DNA of 12,024 nucleotides from CBIHNH01 sp966211425 (lineage in GTDB: Bacteria; Patescibacteriota; Saccharimonadia; Saccharimonadales; Saccharimonadaceae), in the NCBI GenBank assembly GCA_966211425.1, contig CBIHNH010000021.1, positions 1 through 12,024 on the forward strand, in the 5' to 3' direction. Both the position numbers and the translations under genes were made by a program. The notes beneath the pieces are model-generated. The model saw only the letters and a program-made list of their open reading frames with translations, was not told the origin of the DNA and made no database searches. Positions 1 to 8,326 of this stretch are shown here, one piece after another (position 1 is the stretch's first letter; every line of letters starts with the position of its first letter).

Positions 1-18
1 CGCTAGACTGGTAGGGAT

Positions 19-1326
19 ATGTTTGTCGATAATGCAGTTGTTCAGGTCAGTGCGGGTCGCGGCGGTGATGGCCGTGTCAGTTTTCGTACTGAAAAATACG
101 TCGACAAAGGTGGACCAGATGGCGGCGACGGTGGCCGCGGCGGAGACGTCGTCTTTATGGCAGACGAAAACACTTCGACCCTGGTAGATTTTCGCATCAA
201 AAGAGAACTAAAGGCCGAAAATGGCGAACCGGGCACTATGCGACGTCGACACGGAAAAAGCGGCGCCGACAAGATCGTCAGAGTCCCGGTCGGCACCATT
301 ATTTATCGAAAGGATGAGGTTCTTGCTGATCTGGTAGCACCAGGACAGCGTGTCGTCATCGCCAAGGGCGGCGACGGTGGCTTTGGCAACGCTCACTTTA
401 AAAGCTCAACCAGACAAACGCCTCGAGTCGCGGAGCTCGGCGAAAAGGGTGATGAGTTCGAGGCCCGACTCGAGCTCAAGCTGATCGCCGATGTTGGTTT
501 GGTTGGCTTTCCGAACGCTGGCAAATCTACCTTTCTCAGCGTCGTGAGCAACGCTCGCCCCGAAATCGCTGACTATGCGTTCACCACTCTAACGCCGAAC
601 CTCGGTGTGGCTGATATTGATAACACGAGCTTGCTCGTTGCTGATATTCCTGGGCTGATCGAGGGCGCGAGTGAGGGTAAAGGGCTCGGCGATGCTTTTT
701 TGAAGCATATCGAACGAACGGCGGTTATTCTCCATCTGATTGATGCTTACACCGACGACCCAGGCCAGGCGTATAAAACGATTCGTTATGAGTTAGAAAA
801 CTACAGCAGCTCGCTAGCGGATCTTCCGGAGATCATCGCACTGAGCAAGATAGATGGGCTGGACGATGATCTCGTAGAGGCGCAAATGGACTCGATTCGT
901 GCGGCCGCTTCATCAGACGCTCGTATCCTTGCGTTATCCTCGACGGCTCATGCCGGTGTTACTGAGGTGCTTCGCGCATTGGCTAGCGAGGTCGCCCGCG
1001 TTCGAGCCGAACAGGCTGCGGCAGAAGCCGAGCAGCAGGATGCTCCTGAAGATGAGACGCTGATTACCCTCAGCGATCGACAAAAGGATGAACAGTGGCG
1101 CGTTAGGCTCGAAGAGGGAGCGTTTGTCGTGACCGGACCAAAGATCGAAAAGTTCGCTGCCCGTACTGATTACGGCAACGTGCATAGCGTAAATCGGCTG
1201 CGTGACATCATGAAGAAGCTCGGGGTCACGCACGACTTGCTGCGCAAAGGTGCCGATGGCTCCTCTATCGTGGTCTTCGGTGAGGCGGCAGAATACCGAA
1301 TGACGCTCGACGAGCTCGAAGACTAG
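19..1326 (+). CDS. obg: Obg/CgtA family ribosome-assembly GTPase
   Basis: A 435-residue protein with the full three-domain Obg layout. The N-terminal glycine-rich Obg fold covers roughly residues 1-157 (many GGDGG/GRGGD repeats). The G domain follows, with P-loop GFPNAGKST at 163-171, switch I YAFTTLTPN at 186-194 and DIPG at 209-212. The C-terminal OCT domain spans about 355-425 (EKFAARTDYGN, then RLRDIMKKLGV). The family binds GTP and acts in the cytoplasm in late 50S subunit assembly and stress responses. The guanine-specificity motif, normally NKxD, reads SKID at 276-279, a conservative but unusual change. Between the G and OCT domains lies an Ala/Glu/Gln-rich linker (about 330-350). Only 18 bases upstream are visible; AGGG at 13-16 is a weak, very close ribosome-binding match. 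The start agrees with the MFVDNAVVQV-type family N terminus. It ends in TAG, followed by a hairpin terminator. Confidence 0.97.
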   Translation: MFVDNAVVQVSAGRGGDGRVSFRTEKYVDKGGPDGGDGGRGGDVVFMADENTSTLVDFRIKRELKAENGEPGTMRRRHGKSGADKIVRVPVGTIIYRKDEVLADLVAPGQRVVIAKGGDGGFGNAHFKSSTRQTPRVAELGEKGDEFEARLELKLIADVGLVGFPNAGKSTFLSVVSNARPEIADYAFTTLTPNLGVADIDNTSLLVADIPGLIEGASEGKGLGDAFLKHIERTAVILHLIDAYTDDPGQAYKTIRYELENYSSSLADLPEIIALSKIDGLDDDLVEAQMDSIRAAASSDARILALSSTAHAGVTEVLRALASEVARVRAEQAAAEAEQQDAPEDETLITLSDRQKDEQWRVRLEEGAFVVTGPKIEKFAARTDYGNVHSVNRLRDIMKKLGVTHDLLRKGADGSSIVVFGEAAEYRMTLDELED

Positions 1327-1363
1327 CTGGCAGCATAGAGATAATTATTTCCACTTTTTTACT

Positions 1364-1387
1364 GCTCACCTGGTTAGTGAGCTTTTT
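1364..1387 (+). terminator. Rho-independent terminator after obg
   Basis: GCTCAC (1364-1369) pairs with GTGAGC (1377-1382) around a 7-nt loop, followed by five T residues. It lies 37 nt after the obg stop. On the opposite strand the hairpin is not followed directly by a T tract, so it should work mainly for obg, not for the convergent PaaX-like gene. Confidence 0.65.
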
Positions 1388-1396
1388 GTATATCGA

Positions 1397-1963
1397 TTAT
1401 GAACGAAGTGTCGGATAGGCCTTGAGCAGTCGACGCAAACTATTTTCGTCGATGCGGGCGATCTCAGCCACCATCACATGGTTCGTCAGACCGCAGTAAG
1501 CGACGAGCTCTGAGACTGCGTCAAAACAGGGGTACGGGTGGAACCAGGTACTGTCCTTGATGAGCGTAAAGCCGAGACGGTGAAGTTCGGCGGTAAAGAG
1601 TCGGCGCTGTTTGCCGTAGTTTGCCGGGATGTCGTAGCTGATCATGCGCCAAACACCATCCCAGCGCTGCTGGGGTTGCACGAACAGTTCGTGTATCTGG
1701 GCTCGCTGCAATCGATGAATACCTTTGACGGATGGTTGCAAAACAAGCTCATCGCCATGGCGAGATACTTCGACCAAGCCTTGGCGGCGAAGGTTGGCGA
1801 CTAACGCCCGCCGCTCGTCACGTGTCAGATGATCAGGAAAGGCATCGAGCTGTTCGAGTGCCTCAAGCAAGGTGTTAGCCGGAGTAGACACCCCAGAAAG
1901 TCCTCGAGACCCGATCATCTCGAGAAGTGCATTGAGAGCCTGTTTGGTCTCGAGTCGCGTCAT
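1397..1963 (-). CDS. PaaX-like protein: winged helix plus Cas2-like domain
   Basis: A 188-residue protein. Residues about 45-85 look like a winged helix-turn-helix (LTRDERRALVANLRRQGLVEV, then a short hydrophobic wing ending in a KG turn). Residues about 101-185 match the Cas2-like ferredoxin domain of PaaX: WDGVWRMISYDIP at 101-113, then KQRRLFTAELHRLGF and a STWFHPYP strand. Asp111 sits at the end of the first strand, where Cas2 proteins keep their metal-binding Asp. PaaX of proteobacteria represses phenylacetate genes, but no such genes are here, and stand-alone copies are common in CPR genomes without a known role. No Cas1 and no CRISPR array is present, so a Cas2 annotation would mislead. 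It is divergent from exonuclease I with about 80 nt between the starts. It ends in TAA and converges on obg. The family call is strong; the function is unknown (DNA-binding regulator or nuclease-like factor). Confidence 0.82.
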   Translation of the reverse strand: MTRLETKQALNALLEMIGSRGLSGVSTPANTLLEALEQLDAFPDHLTRDERRALVANLRRQGLVEVSRHGDELVLQPSVKGIHRLQRAQIHELFVQPQQRWDGVWRMISYDIPANYGKQRRLFTAELHRLGFTLIKDSTWFHPYPCFDAVSELVAYCGLTNHVMVAEIARIDENSLRRLLKAYPTLRS

Positions 1964-1969
1964 GAGCTA

Positions 1970-1978
1970 ATAATACCA
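1970..1978 (-). promoter_or_regulatory. Extended -10 promoter of the PaaX-like gene
   Basis: On the minus strand TGG directly precedes TATTAT (1970-1975), only 6 nt before the ATG. No Shine-Dalgarno can fit, so transcription probably starts at or next to the start codon. No good -35 is seen. The core CGTGGTA recurs at the dedA and bL25 promoters. Confidence 0.6.
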
Positions 1979-2027
1979 CGTGTACAGAAATGCACCTATT
2001 GAGCGAAAGGTAATTTATTCACCCTGC

Positions 2028-2036
2028 TGTTATAGT
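2028..2036 (+). promoter_or_regulatory. Extended -10 promoter of exonuclease I gene
   Basis: TGT plus TATAGT (2031-2036) lies 9 nt before the ATG at 2046. No Shine-Dalgarno is seen, pointing to a leaderless or nearly leaderless mRNA. It also decides the start: the in-frame GTG at 1980 lies upstream of this promoter. Confidence 0.6.
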
Positions 2037-2045
2037 GAGACGTGT

Positions 2046-3452
2046 ATGAAGACATTTTTCTTTTATGACTTAGAGACGAGCGGCCTCAATCCGCGTTTTA
2101 GCCGCATCATGCAATTTGCCGGTATCAGGACTGACATGGACCTCAATCAGATCGGTGAGCCAATCAATATCATGGTCAAGCTCAGTGACGATATATTACC
2201 CGACCCAGGTGCGGTAATGGTGACCGGCATCACGCCGCAGTCAACGCTCGCGGATGGCTATAGCGAGCCAGAGTTTTGCAGGTTACTGATGGATCAGGTT
2301 TTTACGGCCGATACTATCACGGTTGGTTTTAATAGCGTTCGGTTTGACGACGAGTTTATCCGGCATACGTTCTGGCGGAATTTTTACGATCCATACGAAT
2401 GGGCCTGGTCCGAAGGTCGTAGCCGATGGGATATGCTTGACGTTGTTCGCATGACCCGTGCGCTCAGGCCCGATGGCATCAAATGGCCTGTTGATGAAAA
2501 CGGCAAAGCCGTTAACAAACTCGAGCTGATCAGCAAAATAAACGGGCTCGATCACACCAAAGCTCATGACGCGCTCAGCGATGTCGAGGCACTGATCGGT
2601 GTCGCGAAACTCATCCGCAACGAGCACGGCAAATTATTTGAGTATCTACTCGGGCTGCGTGATAAAAAGGCCGTTGCCAAGCTAGTTAATCTCGAAGACC
2701 CTCAACCGTTTGTTTATGCGTCTGGTCGCTATGATGCGCAGTTCGAGAAAACGACCGTTGCATTCCCGATTGCGCCGAGCGCCAAACCCGGTTCAGTGCT
2801 CGTTTATGACCTGCGCTACGATCCAACACCCTTCCTGACAGCATCACCAGCTGCGCTCGCGAGTGTTATTTTTGCCGATCGCACGGCGCGTGAGCGTGAA
2901 GGATACCAAAGGCTACCTGTTAAAGAATTGAGCTATAACAAGTGCCCAGCGGTTGCTCCGATGGGAGTGTTAGACGAAGCCTCACGGCAAAGGTTGTCGG
3001 TTGATCTCGGCACGATTCAGAAACATATCGCTGTGCTTGCCGCGAACCCTGGCTTTGGGGGTGCGGTTCGTGAAGCATTCGAAATGCGCGAGCCGTTTGA
3101 GCCGAGCAGCGATGTTGAGGCGCAGCTTTATGATGGCTTTGTGAGCGATAAAGACAAAGGTAGGATTGCCGCCGTCCGTGCGGCTGACGCCAACGAGTTG
3201 GCTGACTTTCATCCCGCTTTCACTGATAGCCGTCTTGGAGAACTGTTGTTCCGCTACAAGGCCCGATCATTCCCCTCAAGTCTCAGTGAAGAGGAGATGG
3301 TGCGCTGGGAAGCATATCGCGCCGAAAAGCTAAAAAATCAGCTACCGACATATCTGGAGCAGCTCAAAAAAATAGCCGCGTATAGTCGCGACACCTATCT
3401 GCTCGAGGAATTGCAGCTCTGGGCTGAAAGCGTTATGCCTTCTGACCTTTAG
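2046..3452 (+). CDS. sbcB: Exodeoxyribonuclease I (SbcB), DEDDh family
   Basis: A 468-residue protein, close to the 475 residues of E. coli ExoI. This family degrades single-stranded DNA 3' to 5' and acts in recombination, mismatch repair and clearing of ssDNA ends. All DEDDh residues are present at near E. coli spacing: Asp8 and Glu10 (FYDLETSG), Asp101 (GFNSVRFDDEF), His174 and Asp179 (HDALSD). The remainder corresponds to the SH3-like and helical C-terminal parts that shape the C-clamp. I chose ATG 2046 because the family motif begins just after it and a -10 box lies 9 nt upstream; the longer frame from GTG 1980 adds 22 residues without family character. It is divergent from the PaaX-like gene. 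Its 3' end overlaps that of the convergent small membrane protein by 20 nt. It ends in TAG, and no clear terminator follows. Confidence 0.94.
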   Translation: MKTFFFYDLETSGLNPRFSRIMQFAGIRTDMDLNQIGEPINIMVKLSDDILPDPGAVMVTGITPQSTLADGYSEPEFCRLLMDQVFTADTITVGFNSVRFDDEFIRHTFWRNFYDPYEWAWSEGRSRWDMLDVVRMTRALRPDGIKWPVDENGKAVNKLELISKINGLDHTKAHDALSDVEALIGVAKLIRNEHGKLFEYLLGLRDKKAVAKLVNLEDPQPFVYASGRYDAQFEKTTVAFPIAPSAKPGSVLVYDLRYDPTPFLTASPAALASVIFADRTAREREGYQRLPVKELSYNKCPAVAPMGVLDEASRQRLSVDLGTIQKHIAVLAANPGFGGAVREAFEMREPFEPSSDVEAQLYDGFVSDKDKGRIAAVRAADANELADFHPAFTDSRLGELLFRYKARSFPSSLSEEEMVRWEAYRAEKLKNQLPTYLEQLKKIAAYSRDTYLLEELQLWAESVMPSDL

Positions 3453-3765
3453 CGGCTCGATAACGACGACTGCTGGTTTTAGCTTGTGGTGATCGTTTCT
3501 TTTTAGGGGAGACAGTCTTTGCTCGGCTTAGCTTCGGTTGCTGAGGGGCGCCAACAAGCAGTGATTGCCGCGTGAGCCATATGATGGCACCGACAAAAAC
3601 GAGCGGGTAGATAAGTAGCATAATCCAGGCCGGTACAACGGCACCGGTTCCCGGTATAATTCCCATGATAAGAAGCGCAAACACCATCGGTAAAAGAGGG
3701 GTTTTCACACACACGAAAAGCGACACTATCGCTACGCTGGCCCAAAAAATCACGCGTGTATTCAT
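3433..3765 (-). CDS. Small membrane protein with basic C-terminal tail
   Basis: A 110-residue protein of a family I do not recognise. Residues 5-20, 24-43 and 45-65 are hydrophobic and look like three short membrane segments, with a PGTG turn at 38-41. From about residue 66 the chain is strongly basic (PKKKRS, SSRRYRAAK) and probably faces the cytoplasm by the positive-inside rule. It lies 35 nt downstream of the PGPGW protein on the same strand, yet has its own -10-like boxes. Its last 20 nt overlap the end of exonuclease I on the opposite strand. The tail could contact nucleic acid or acidic lipid headgroups, but that is a guess. It is real rather than a shadow because hydrophobic segments, start spacing and promoter agree. 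Confidence 0.7.
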   Translation of the reverse strand: MNTRVIFWASVAIVSLFVCVKTPLLPMVFALLIMGIIPGTGAVVPAWIMLLIYPLVFVGAIIWLTRQSLLVGAPQQPKLSRAKTVSPKKKRSPQAKTSSRRYRAAKGQKA

Positions 3766-3768
3766 CGG

Positions 3769-3783
3769 ACTATACTATCATAA
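3769..3783 (-). promoter_or_regulatory. -10-like boxes before the 110-residue membrane protein
   Basis: The minus strand holds overlapping TATGAT and TATAGT boxes that end 11 nt and 3 nt before the ATG. Which is used cannot be told from sequence; either gives an mRNA with almost no leader. No Shine-Dalgarno is seen. Confidence 0.4.
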
Positions 3784-3800
3784 AAGTGAACAAAAATCAA

Positions 3801-4127
3801 CTAGATTATATGAGTATAGAGGAGGAAGAACAACCACCCGATGATAACTGCGCCAGCGAAGATAAACGCTAGGCTGTAGGCAGGGTGTCGCTGCATATAG
3901 CGACCGATAGATTTGATGAGACCGAGAAGATAGTCGCGCAAACGCTCTGCCCACTCGAACTCTGTTGCGAGCACAGCTATACCGAGTAGGAATATTACCG
4001 AGCCACCGGGACCGGGAATCCATCCGACGAGGCCGGCGAGGATTATTAGCAGACCTCCCAGTATGATAACGAGTGGACGGCGGATGCGATCAGGTAGTCG
4101 TTCCCAACGTTGCTGCGTGCGTTTCAT
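3801..4127 (-). CDS. PGPGW-type transmembrane protein
   Basis: A 108-residue membrane protein. The motif [18 protein letters not shown] (residues 32-49) is the hallmark of the PGPGW family (described as TIGR02611/PF09656), whose function is not known. Predicted membrane segments are about 19-36, 43-56 and 84-104. The N terminus is basic ([11 protein letters not shown]), and a charged amphipathic stretch (57-80) lies between segments two and three. Glycine-proline turns of this kind often make a re-entrant loop; here that is inference. It is divergent from uvrA across 60 nt, with a TATACT box 6 nt before its ATG, and upstream of another small membrane gene on the same strand. It ends in TAG. 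Confidence 0.8.
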   Translation of the reverse strand: MKRTQQRWERLPDRIRRPLVIILGGLLIILAGLVGWIPGPGGSVIFLLGIAVLATEFEWAERLRDYLLGLIKSIGRYMQRHPAYSLAFIFAGAVIIGWLFFLLYTHII

Positions 4128-4133
4128 GGCCTT

Positions 4134-4139
4134 AGTATA
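4134..4139 (-). promoter_or_regulatory. -10 box of the PGPGW gene
   Basis: TATACT on the minus strand, 6 nt before the ATG, without Shine-Dalgarno or clear -35. It is divergent to, and interleaved with, the uvrA promoter. Confidence 0.5.
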
Positions 4140-4148
4140 CTCGCATTC

Positions 4149-4178
4149 GTGACATAGAGAGGCATAACAGAGTATAAT
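4149..4178 (+). promoter_or_regulatory. uvrA promoter
   Basis: GTGACA (4149-4154) resembles a -35 box in 5 of 6 positions. After an 18-nt spacer comes a perfect TATAAT (4173-4178), 9 nt before the ATG of uvrA. There is no room for a normal leader with a Shine-Dalgarno. It is the strongest consensus promoter in the window; no LexA-type operator is evident. Confidence 0.7.
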
Positions 4179-4187
4179 GGATGAGTT

Positions 4188-6998
4188 ATGTCAGAGGTTA
4201 TCCGAGTTACCGGTGCGCGTGAGCACAATCTAAAGAACGTTTCCGTAGAAATACCGCGTGATAAATTGGTCGTTATCACCGGTCTCAGCGGGTCGGGGAA
4301 ATCTTCTCTTGCGTTCGATACGATCTATGCCGAAGGCCAGCGTCGCTACGTTGAGAGCCTGAGTAGTTATGCCAGGCAATTCCTCGGTTTGATGGAGAAG
4401 CCCGACGTCGACCAGATCGAAGGTCTTAGTCCGGCGATTTCTATCGACCAGAAGTCAACGAGTCGCAATCCCCGTTCGACGGTGGCAACGGTCACGGAAA
4501 TCTATGACTACCTACGTCTCTTTTTTGCCCGTGTCGGCATACCGCACTGTCCAATCGACGGTAACCCCGTCACTCGCCGCACACCACAAGTGATCGTGGA
4601 TGAGGTGATGAAGCTCGGTGACGGCAAACGGCTCATGCTAATGGCACCCGTCGTTATCGACAAAAAGGGTGAGTTTGCGCATGTGCCGGAGCAGTATACT
4701 CGCCTCGGTTTTGCCCGCGCCCGAGTCGACGGCGTTATCTATGCACTCGACGAATTCCCTGAACTCGACAAGAAATACAAACACTCGATCGAAATTGTCG
4801 TCGACCGTGTCGTTATAAATGAGGAAAGTCGTGGTCGCGTCGCCCAGTCTGTCGAGCAGGGGCTCGATATCGGAGGCGGTACGGTTATGGTGCTCGACGC
4901 TGATACCGATGAAACCCATCTTTATTCGCAGCGATATGCTTGTGTGGACCATCCGGATATTGTCATCCCGGAGCTTGAGCCGCGACTCTTTAGCTTTAAC
5001 TCGCCGTTTGGTGCCTGTCCGGTATGTACCGGGCTCGGAAATCGTCTTGAAGTTGACCCTGAGCTCGTTTTTAACCCAAACCTGACGATTGCCGAAGGTG
5101 CCATTCGTCCATACAACCGGGTGAACTCCGACGCTTGGTATATGAAAAAGCTCGCCGCAGTCGGCGAAGCCCATGGCTTCTCGGTTCACACTAAGGTGGG
5201 TGATTTGAGTGGCGAGGACTTGGAGAAGATTCTCTACGGAACGGGTAGCCAAAAGTATCGCGTCAAGCTGAATGTCGGGCGACATTTTGATTCGGCATAC
5301 GAGGGGGTTATACCGAACCTTGAGCGACGGCACAAGGAAACCGACAGTGAGTTTATGCGCCGCGACATCGAGCGATTTATGCGCGAGCGATCCTGTCACG
5401 CCTGCCAGGGCAAGCGCCTCAAACCTGAAGTATTGGCTGTTACCATCCATGGACTAAATATCATGGACATTTCTGACTTGAGCGTCGTTGACGCACTCGA
5501 GCTGTTTCGAAACACCCTCAAGCTCGATGAGCGTGAGCGACAGATTTCGGAACAGATTTTTAAAGAAATAACGTCTCGTCTCGGCTTTATGTCGGACGTC
5601 GGTCTGACATATCTAGAGCTCAGCCGCGCCGCTAACACGCTGTCCGGTGGGGAAGCGCAGCGTATTCGCCTAGCAACGCAGATTGGTTCTGGCCTCCAAG
5701 GGGTACTCTATGTACTCGACGAGCCATCGATTGGCCTTCATCAGCGCGATAATGACCGTCTGATTGCAACGTTGAAGCATCTCCGTGACCTCGGTAATAC
5801 TGTCATTGTCGTGGAGCATGATGAAGATACTATTCGTGAAGCGGACTACTTGCTCGATATCGGCCCGGGAGCCGGTGTTCATGGTGGCGAGATCTGTGCG
5901 GTCGGTACGCCCGACGAAGTGGCGAAAAATGATAATAGTATCACTGGACAGTATCTCAGCGGCAAGCAATCTATTCCGGTGCCGAAAAAGCGACGCAAGG
6001 GTAGTGGTAACGTGCTTTTTATAAAGAACGCGCGTGAACATAACCTCAAAAATGTTGATGTGGAGGTGCCGCTTGGTGTAATGACGGTTGTTAGTGGAGT
6101 TAGCGGTTCTGGCAAGTCGACGCTTATTAACGACATTCTCGCCAAAGAGCTGGCGGCACGGCTACACCGTGCTCATGACGTTCCAGGTAGTCACGACGCT
6201 ATCGAGGGGATAGATCAGCTCGATAAAGCGATCGTCATCGACCAGAGCCCTATCGGCCGTACGCCGCGCTCAAATCCAGCAACGTACACAGGTGTCTTTA
6301 CGGCTATTCGTGAACTGTTTGCGAGCACACCAGAGGCCGAGATTCGTGGCTACAAAGCCGGGCGGTTTAGCTTTAACGTTCGTGGCGGTCGCTGTGAAAA
6401 TTGTCAGGGTGACGGTGTCATAAAGATTGAGATGCATTTCCTGCCCGACGTCTATGTAGAGTGTGAAGTCTGTAAGGGTAAACGCTACAACCGCGAAGCC
6501 CTCGAGATTACCTACAAAGGAAAGACAATCTCTGACGTGCTCGATATGACCGTTGAGTATGCGGCCGAGTTTTTCGAAAATCTTCCCGCTATAAAACGCA
6601 AGATGGATACCCTCGTTGAAGTCGGCCTCGGTTATATCAAGCTCGGCCAACCGGCGACAACCTTTTCTGGCGGTGAGGCTCAGCGTATCAAGCTCGCGAC
6701 TGAGTTGTCACGTCGCGCGACCGGCAAAACGATATATATCCTAGACGAACCAACAACCGGCTTGCATAGCGCAGATGTCAAGAAACTTCTCCATGTTTTG
6801 CAAGCACTCGTCAACACTGGAAACAGCATGGTGATCATCGAACACAACCTCGATGTCATCAAATCTGCCGATCATATCATCGACATGGGTCCCGAAGGCG
6901 GGGCTGGTGGCGGCAAGGTTGTTGCCGAAGGTACTCCAGAACAGGTTGCCAAAAATCCTGACAGTGCGACTGGCAAATATCTCAAACAACTGCTTTAG
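4188..6998 (+). CDS. uvrA: Excinuclease ABC subunit A (UvrA)
   Basis: A 936-residue damage sensor of nucleotide excision repair, almost the length of E. coli UvrA (940). Dimeric UvrA finds bulky lesions, loads UvrB and leaves on ATP hydrolysis. Two ABC ATPase units are complete. Unit one has Walker [10 protein letters not shown] (32-40), signature LSGGEAQR (485-492) and Walker [11 protein letters not shown] with D511/E512. Unit two has Walker [10 protein letters not shown] (637-645), signature FSGGEAQR (826-833) and Walker [11 protein letters not shown] with D853/E854. The C-terminal zinc finger uses C736, C739, C759 and C762. The N-terminal zinc site is C252, H255, C277, C280. A further CHAC pair (about residues 403-406) lies in the insertion domain. 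A DUF2238-like membrane gene starts 10 nt after its TAG stop and is probably co-transcribed. Confidence 0.98.
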   Translation: MSEVIRVTGAREHNLKNVSVEIPRDKLVVITGLSGSGKSSLAFDTIYAEGQRRYVESLSSYARQFLGLMEKPDVDQIEGLSPAISIDQKSTSRNPRSTVATVTEIYDYLRLFFARVGIPHCPIDGNPVTRRTPQVIVDEVMKLGDGKRLMLMAPVVIDKKGEFAHVPEQYTRLGFARARVDGVIYALDEFPELDKKYKHSIEIVVDRVVINEESRGRVAQSVEQGLDIGGGTVMVLDADTDETHLYSQRYACVDHPDIVIPELEPRLFSFNSPFGACPVCTGLGNRLEVDPELVFNPNLTIAEGAIRPYNRVNSDAWYMKKLAAVGEAHGFSVHTKVGDLSGEDLEKILYGTGSQKYRVKLNVGRHFDSAYEGVIPNLERRHKETDSEFMRRDIERFMRERSCHACQGKRLKPEVLAVTIHGLNIMDISDLSVVDALELFRNTLKLDERERQISEQIFKEITSRLGFMSDVGLTYLELSRAANTLSGGEAQRIRLATQIGSGLQGVLYVLDEPSIGLHQRDNDRLIATLKHLRDLGNTVIVVEHDEDTIREADYLLDIGPGAGVHGGEICAVGTPDEVAKNDNSITGQYLSGKQSIPVPKKRRKGSGNVLFIKNAREHNLKNVDVEVPLGVMTVVSGVSGSGKSTLINDILAKELAARLHRAHDVPGSHDAIEGIDQLDKAIVIDQSPIGRTPRSNPATYTGVFTAIRELFASTPEAEIRGYKAGRFSFNVRGGRCENCQGDGVIKIEMHFLPDVYVECEVCKGKRYNREALEITYKGKTISDVLDMTVEYAAEFFENLPAIKRKMDTLVEVGLGYIKLGQPATTFSGGEAQRIKLATELSRRATGKTIYILDEPTTGLHSADVKKLLHVLQALVNTGNSMVIIEHNLDVIKSADHIIDMGPEGGAGGGKVVAEGTPEQVAKNPDSATGKYLKQLL

Positions 6999-7008
6999 TA
7001 GAGAGACG

Positions 7009-7563
7009 ATGAAGCGAAGTACCAGTAAAACCATCAGGCACAGTCGTGGCCTCATAAAAAACGTCCCCTATATCTTGCTGGGGGTGTTGATCGTGTTCGC
7101 CATCGCAGCCTTGGTCGCCGGTGAACTACTCGGCGCCTATAAGTCATTCTGGTGGTGGGACGATATGTTGCACACGATCTCTGGTGTGATCGTCGGTTTG
7201 GTCGGATTTTTGATGGTATATTTCTTCAACGCCCGTTACAACATGGCGATCAGCCCGCTGTTTATTGCGGTCTTTGCGTTCGCATTTGCGACGGTCATTG
7301 CGGTTGGATGGGAGATCTTTGAGTTCACGATGGATGCGCTGTTTAGAGCGAACATGCAGCGCTGGAGCCAGCCGGATACAGTATGGTTGATCGGAAGAGA
7401 GTACCAGGGTGATGGTTTGCGTGATACGATATCTGACTTAATCGTCGGGTGGGTCGGCGCATTGTTCGCGTCAGTTTTCGCCTATCTTGCGTACAAACAT
7501 GAAAAGCCAGCAGTACTCCGAGCGATGCGTCATACCTTCCCCTGGAAGAAACCTCGACGGTAG
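7009..7563 (+). CDS. DUF2238/YjdF-like integral membrane protein
   Basis: A 184-residue protein resembling the DUF2238 (YjdF) inner-membrane family, whose function is unknown. About four membrane segments are visible: 19-40, 56-74, 80-100 and 143-162. Family-like features are WWWDDMLHTISG (48-59, with acidic residues and His55), GWEIFEF (100-106) and DTISDLIVGWVGALFA (139-154). Acidic and His residues at membrane edges suggest a metal or substrate site, but this is inference. I chose ATG 7009, 10 nt behind the uvrA stop with a GAGAG ribosome-binding match at 7001-7005; the frame stays open upstream only because it overlaps uvrA. It is probably translated from the uvrA transcript, although nothing links it to repair. 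It ends in TAG, 11 nt before the convergent dedA stop. Confidence 0.78.
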   Translation: MKRSTSKTIRHSRGLIKNVPYILLGVLIVFAIAALVAGELLGAYKSFWWWDDMLHTISGVIVGLVGFLMVYFFNARYNMAISPLFIAVFAFAFATVIAVGWEIFEFTMDALFRANMQRWSQPDTVWLIGREYQGDGLRDTISDLIVGWVGALFASVFAYLAYKHEKPAVLRAMRHTFPWKKPRR

Positions 7564-7574
7564 AAAGAAAGTCG

Positions 7575-8291
7575 TTATTTTTTGCGAGTCGTCACGCGCT
7601 TTGCGTGATGCTTTAGTGCTGCGCGGCTCTTTGGTTCTTTGAGGACGTGGATGATCGGCGGTAGGATGGAGACAAAGATGATGCCGAGGATAACATATTC
7701 GATATTGATACCGGCCGCTTCGATGGCATTACCGGCAAAGTAGCCTAGGTAGGTGAGGCCAACCGCCCATAAAAACGCACCAAAAAGGTTATATATAAAA
7801 AATGTTCGATAGCGCATGCTGCTGATACCGGCAATGATCGGCGCAAAGGTACGTATCACCGGTACGAAACGGGCTAATACGATAGTTTTGGCGCCGTTCT
7901 GTTCATAAAAATATTCTGCCCGATGAAGATTTTCCTTGCGAAATAGCAAGGAGTCTTCTTTGTGAAACAGCCTGCGACCAACCCGCTGGCCAAAAGCGTA
8001 GCCGACATTGTCACCAAGCGCTGCCGCAGTGAAAAGGATAGCTGCAAGTACATGGATATTGAAGTCCAGTATGTTCTGGTGCACCAGGAAGCCAGCCGTA
8101 AACAGCAGGCTATCTCCAGGCAAAAAGAACCCGATGAGCAAGCCCGATTCGGCAAAAACGATACCGGCGATACCGGCAACACCGACGAGATTTATGAGCG
8201 CGTCGAGGCCGTAGTGATCGATGGTGAGATAGCCAATGGCGCCGAGACAGAGGACGATAAACGCAATCACAAAGGGGAGGTATTTTTTCAT
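7575..8291 (-). CDS. DedA family membrane protein (VTT domain)
   Basis: A 238-residue integral membrane protein of the DedA/SNARE-associated (VTT) superfamily. Members act in lipid scrambling, undecaprenyl phosphate recycling or membrane homeostasis; which role applies here cannot be told. Residues essential in E. coli YqjA/YghB are matched by position: E48 and D60 (ESGLLIGFFLPGDS, same 12-residue spacing) and R141 and R147 (RFVPVIRTFAP, same 6-residue spacing). The family stretch NLFGAFLWA follows at 168-176. Membrane or re-entrant segments lie near 4-23, 38-57, 62-70, 80-100, 146-156, 164-185 and 198-218, and the tail is basic (KHHAKRVTTRKK). It is divergent from bL25 and convergent with the DUF2238-like gene. 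Its start is supported by an extended -10 box 10 nt upstream. It ends in TAA. Confidence 0.92.
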   Translation of the reverse strand: MKKYLPFVIAFIVLCLGAIGYLTIDHYGLDALINLVGVAGIAGIVFAESGLLIGFFLPGDSLLFTAGFLVHQNILDFNIHVLAAILFTAAALGDNVGYAFGQRVGRRLFHKEDSLLFRKENLHRAEYFYEQNGAKTIVLARFVPVIRTFAPIIAGISSMRYRTFFIYNLFGAFLWAVGLTYLGYFAGNAIEAAGINIEYVILGIIFVSILPPIIHVLKEPKSRAALKHHAKRVTTRKK

Positions 8292-8301
8292 GCTAGGGTT
8301 G

Positions 8302-8310
8302 ATTGTACCA
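8302..8310 (-). promoter_or_regulatory. Extended -10 promoter of dedA-family gene
   Basis: TGG plus TACAAT (8302-8307) on the minus strand, 10 nt before the ATG, without Shine-Dalgarno. Its CGTGGTA core is the inverted copy of the bL25 promoter core, so ACCACG (8307-8312) and CGTGGT (8325-8330) form an inverted repeat across 12 nt. Confidence 0.6.
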
Positions 8311-8326
8311 CGCCACCTCTGATACG

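Noticed and set aside
1397..1963. CRISPR-associated Cas2 gene
   Set aside because: The Cas2-like domain is fused behind a winged helix as in PaaX; there is no Cas1, no other cas gene and no repeat-spacer array in the window.
1980..2045. Longer exonuclease I starting at GTG 1980
   Set aside because: The 22 added residues contain no family sequence, and the best promoter (2028-2036) lies downstream of that codon.
3453..3500. Terminator after exonuclease I
   Set aside because: Only a loose 5-bp pairing with a long loop precedes a broken T-rich stretch, within the convergent gene's coding sequence.
4638..5450. 270-residue open frame on the minus strand inside uvrA
   Set aside because: It is an antisense shadow of a GC-rich conserved gene, with no family motifs and no promoter.
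6853..7008. Longer DUF2238-like protein overlapping the 3' end of uvrA
   Set aside because: The extra 52 residues come from the uvrA coding region in another frame; ATG 7009 has a ribosome-binding match and fits the family N terminus.
7592..7608. Hairpin TCACGC/GCGTGA as terminator of the uvrA operon
   Set aside because: It lies inside the dedA coding end and is followed by TGCTTTA rather than a real T tract, so I could not support it.
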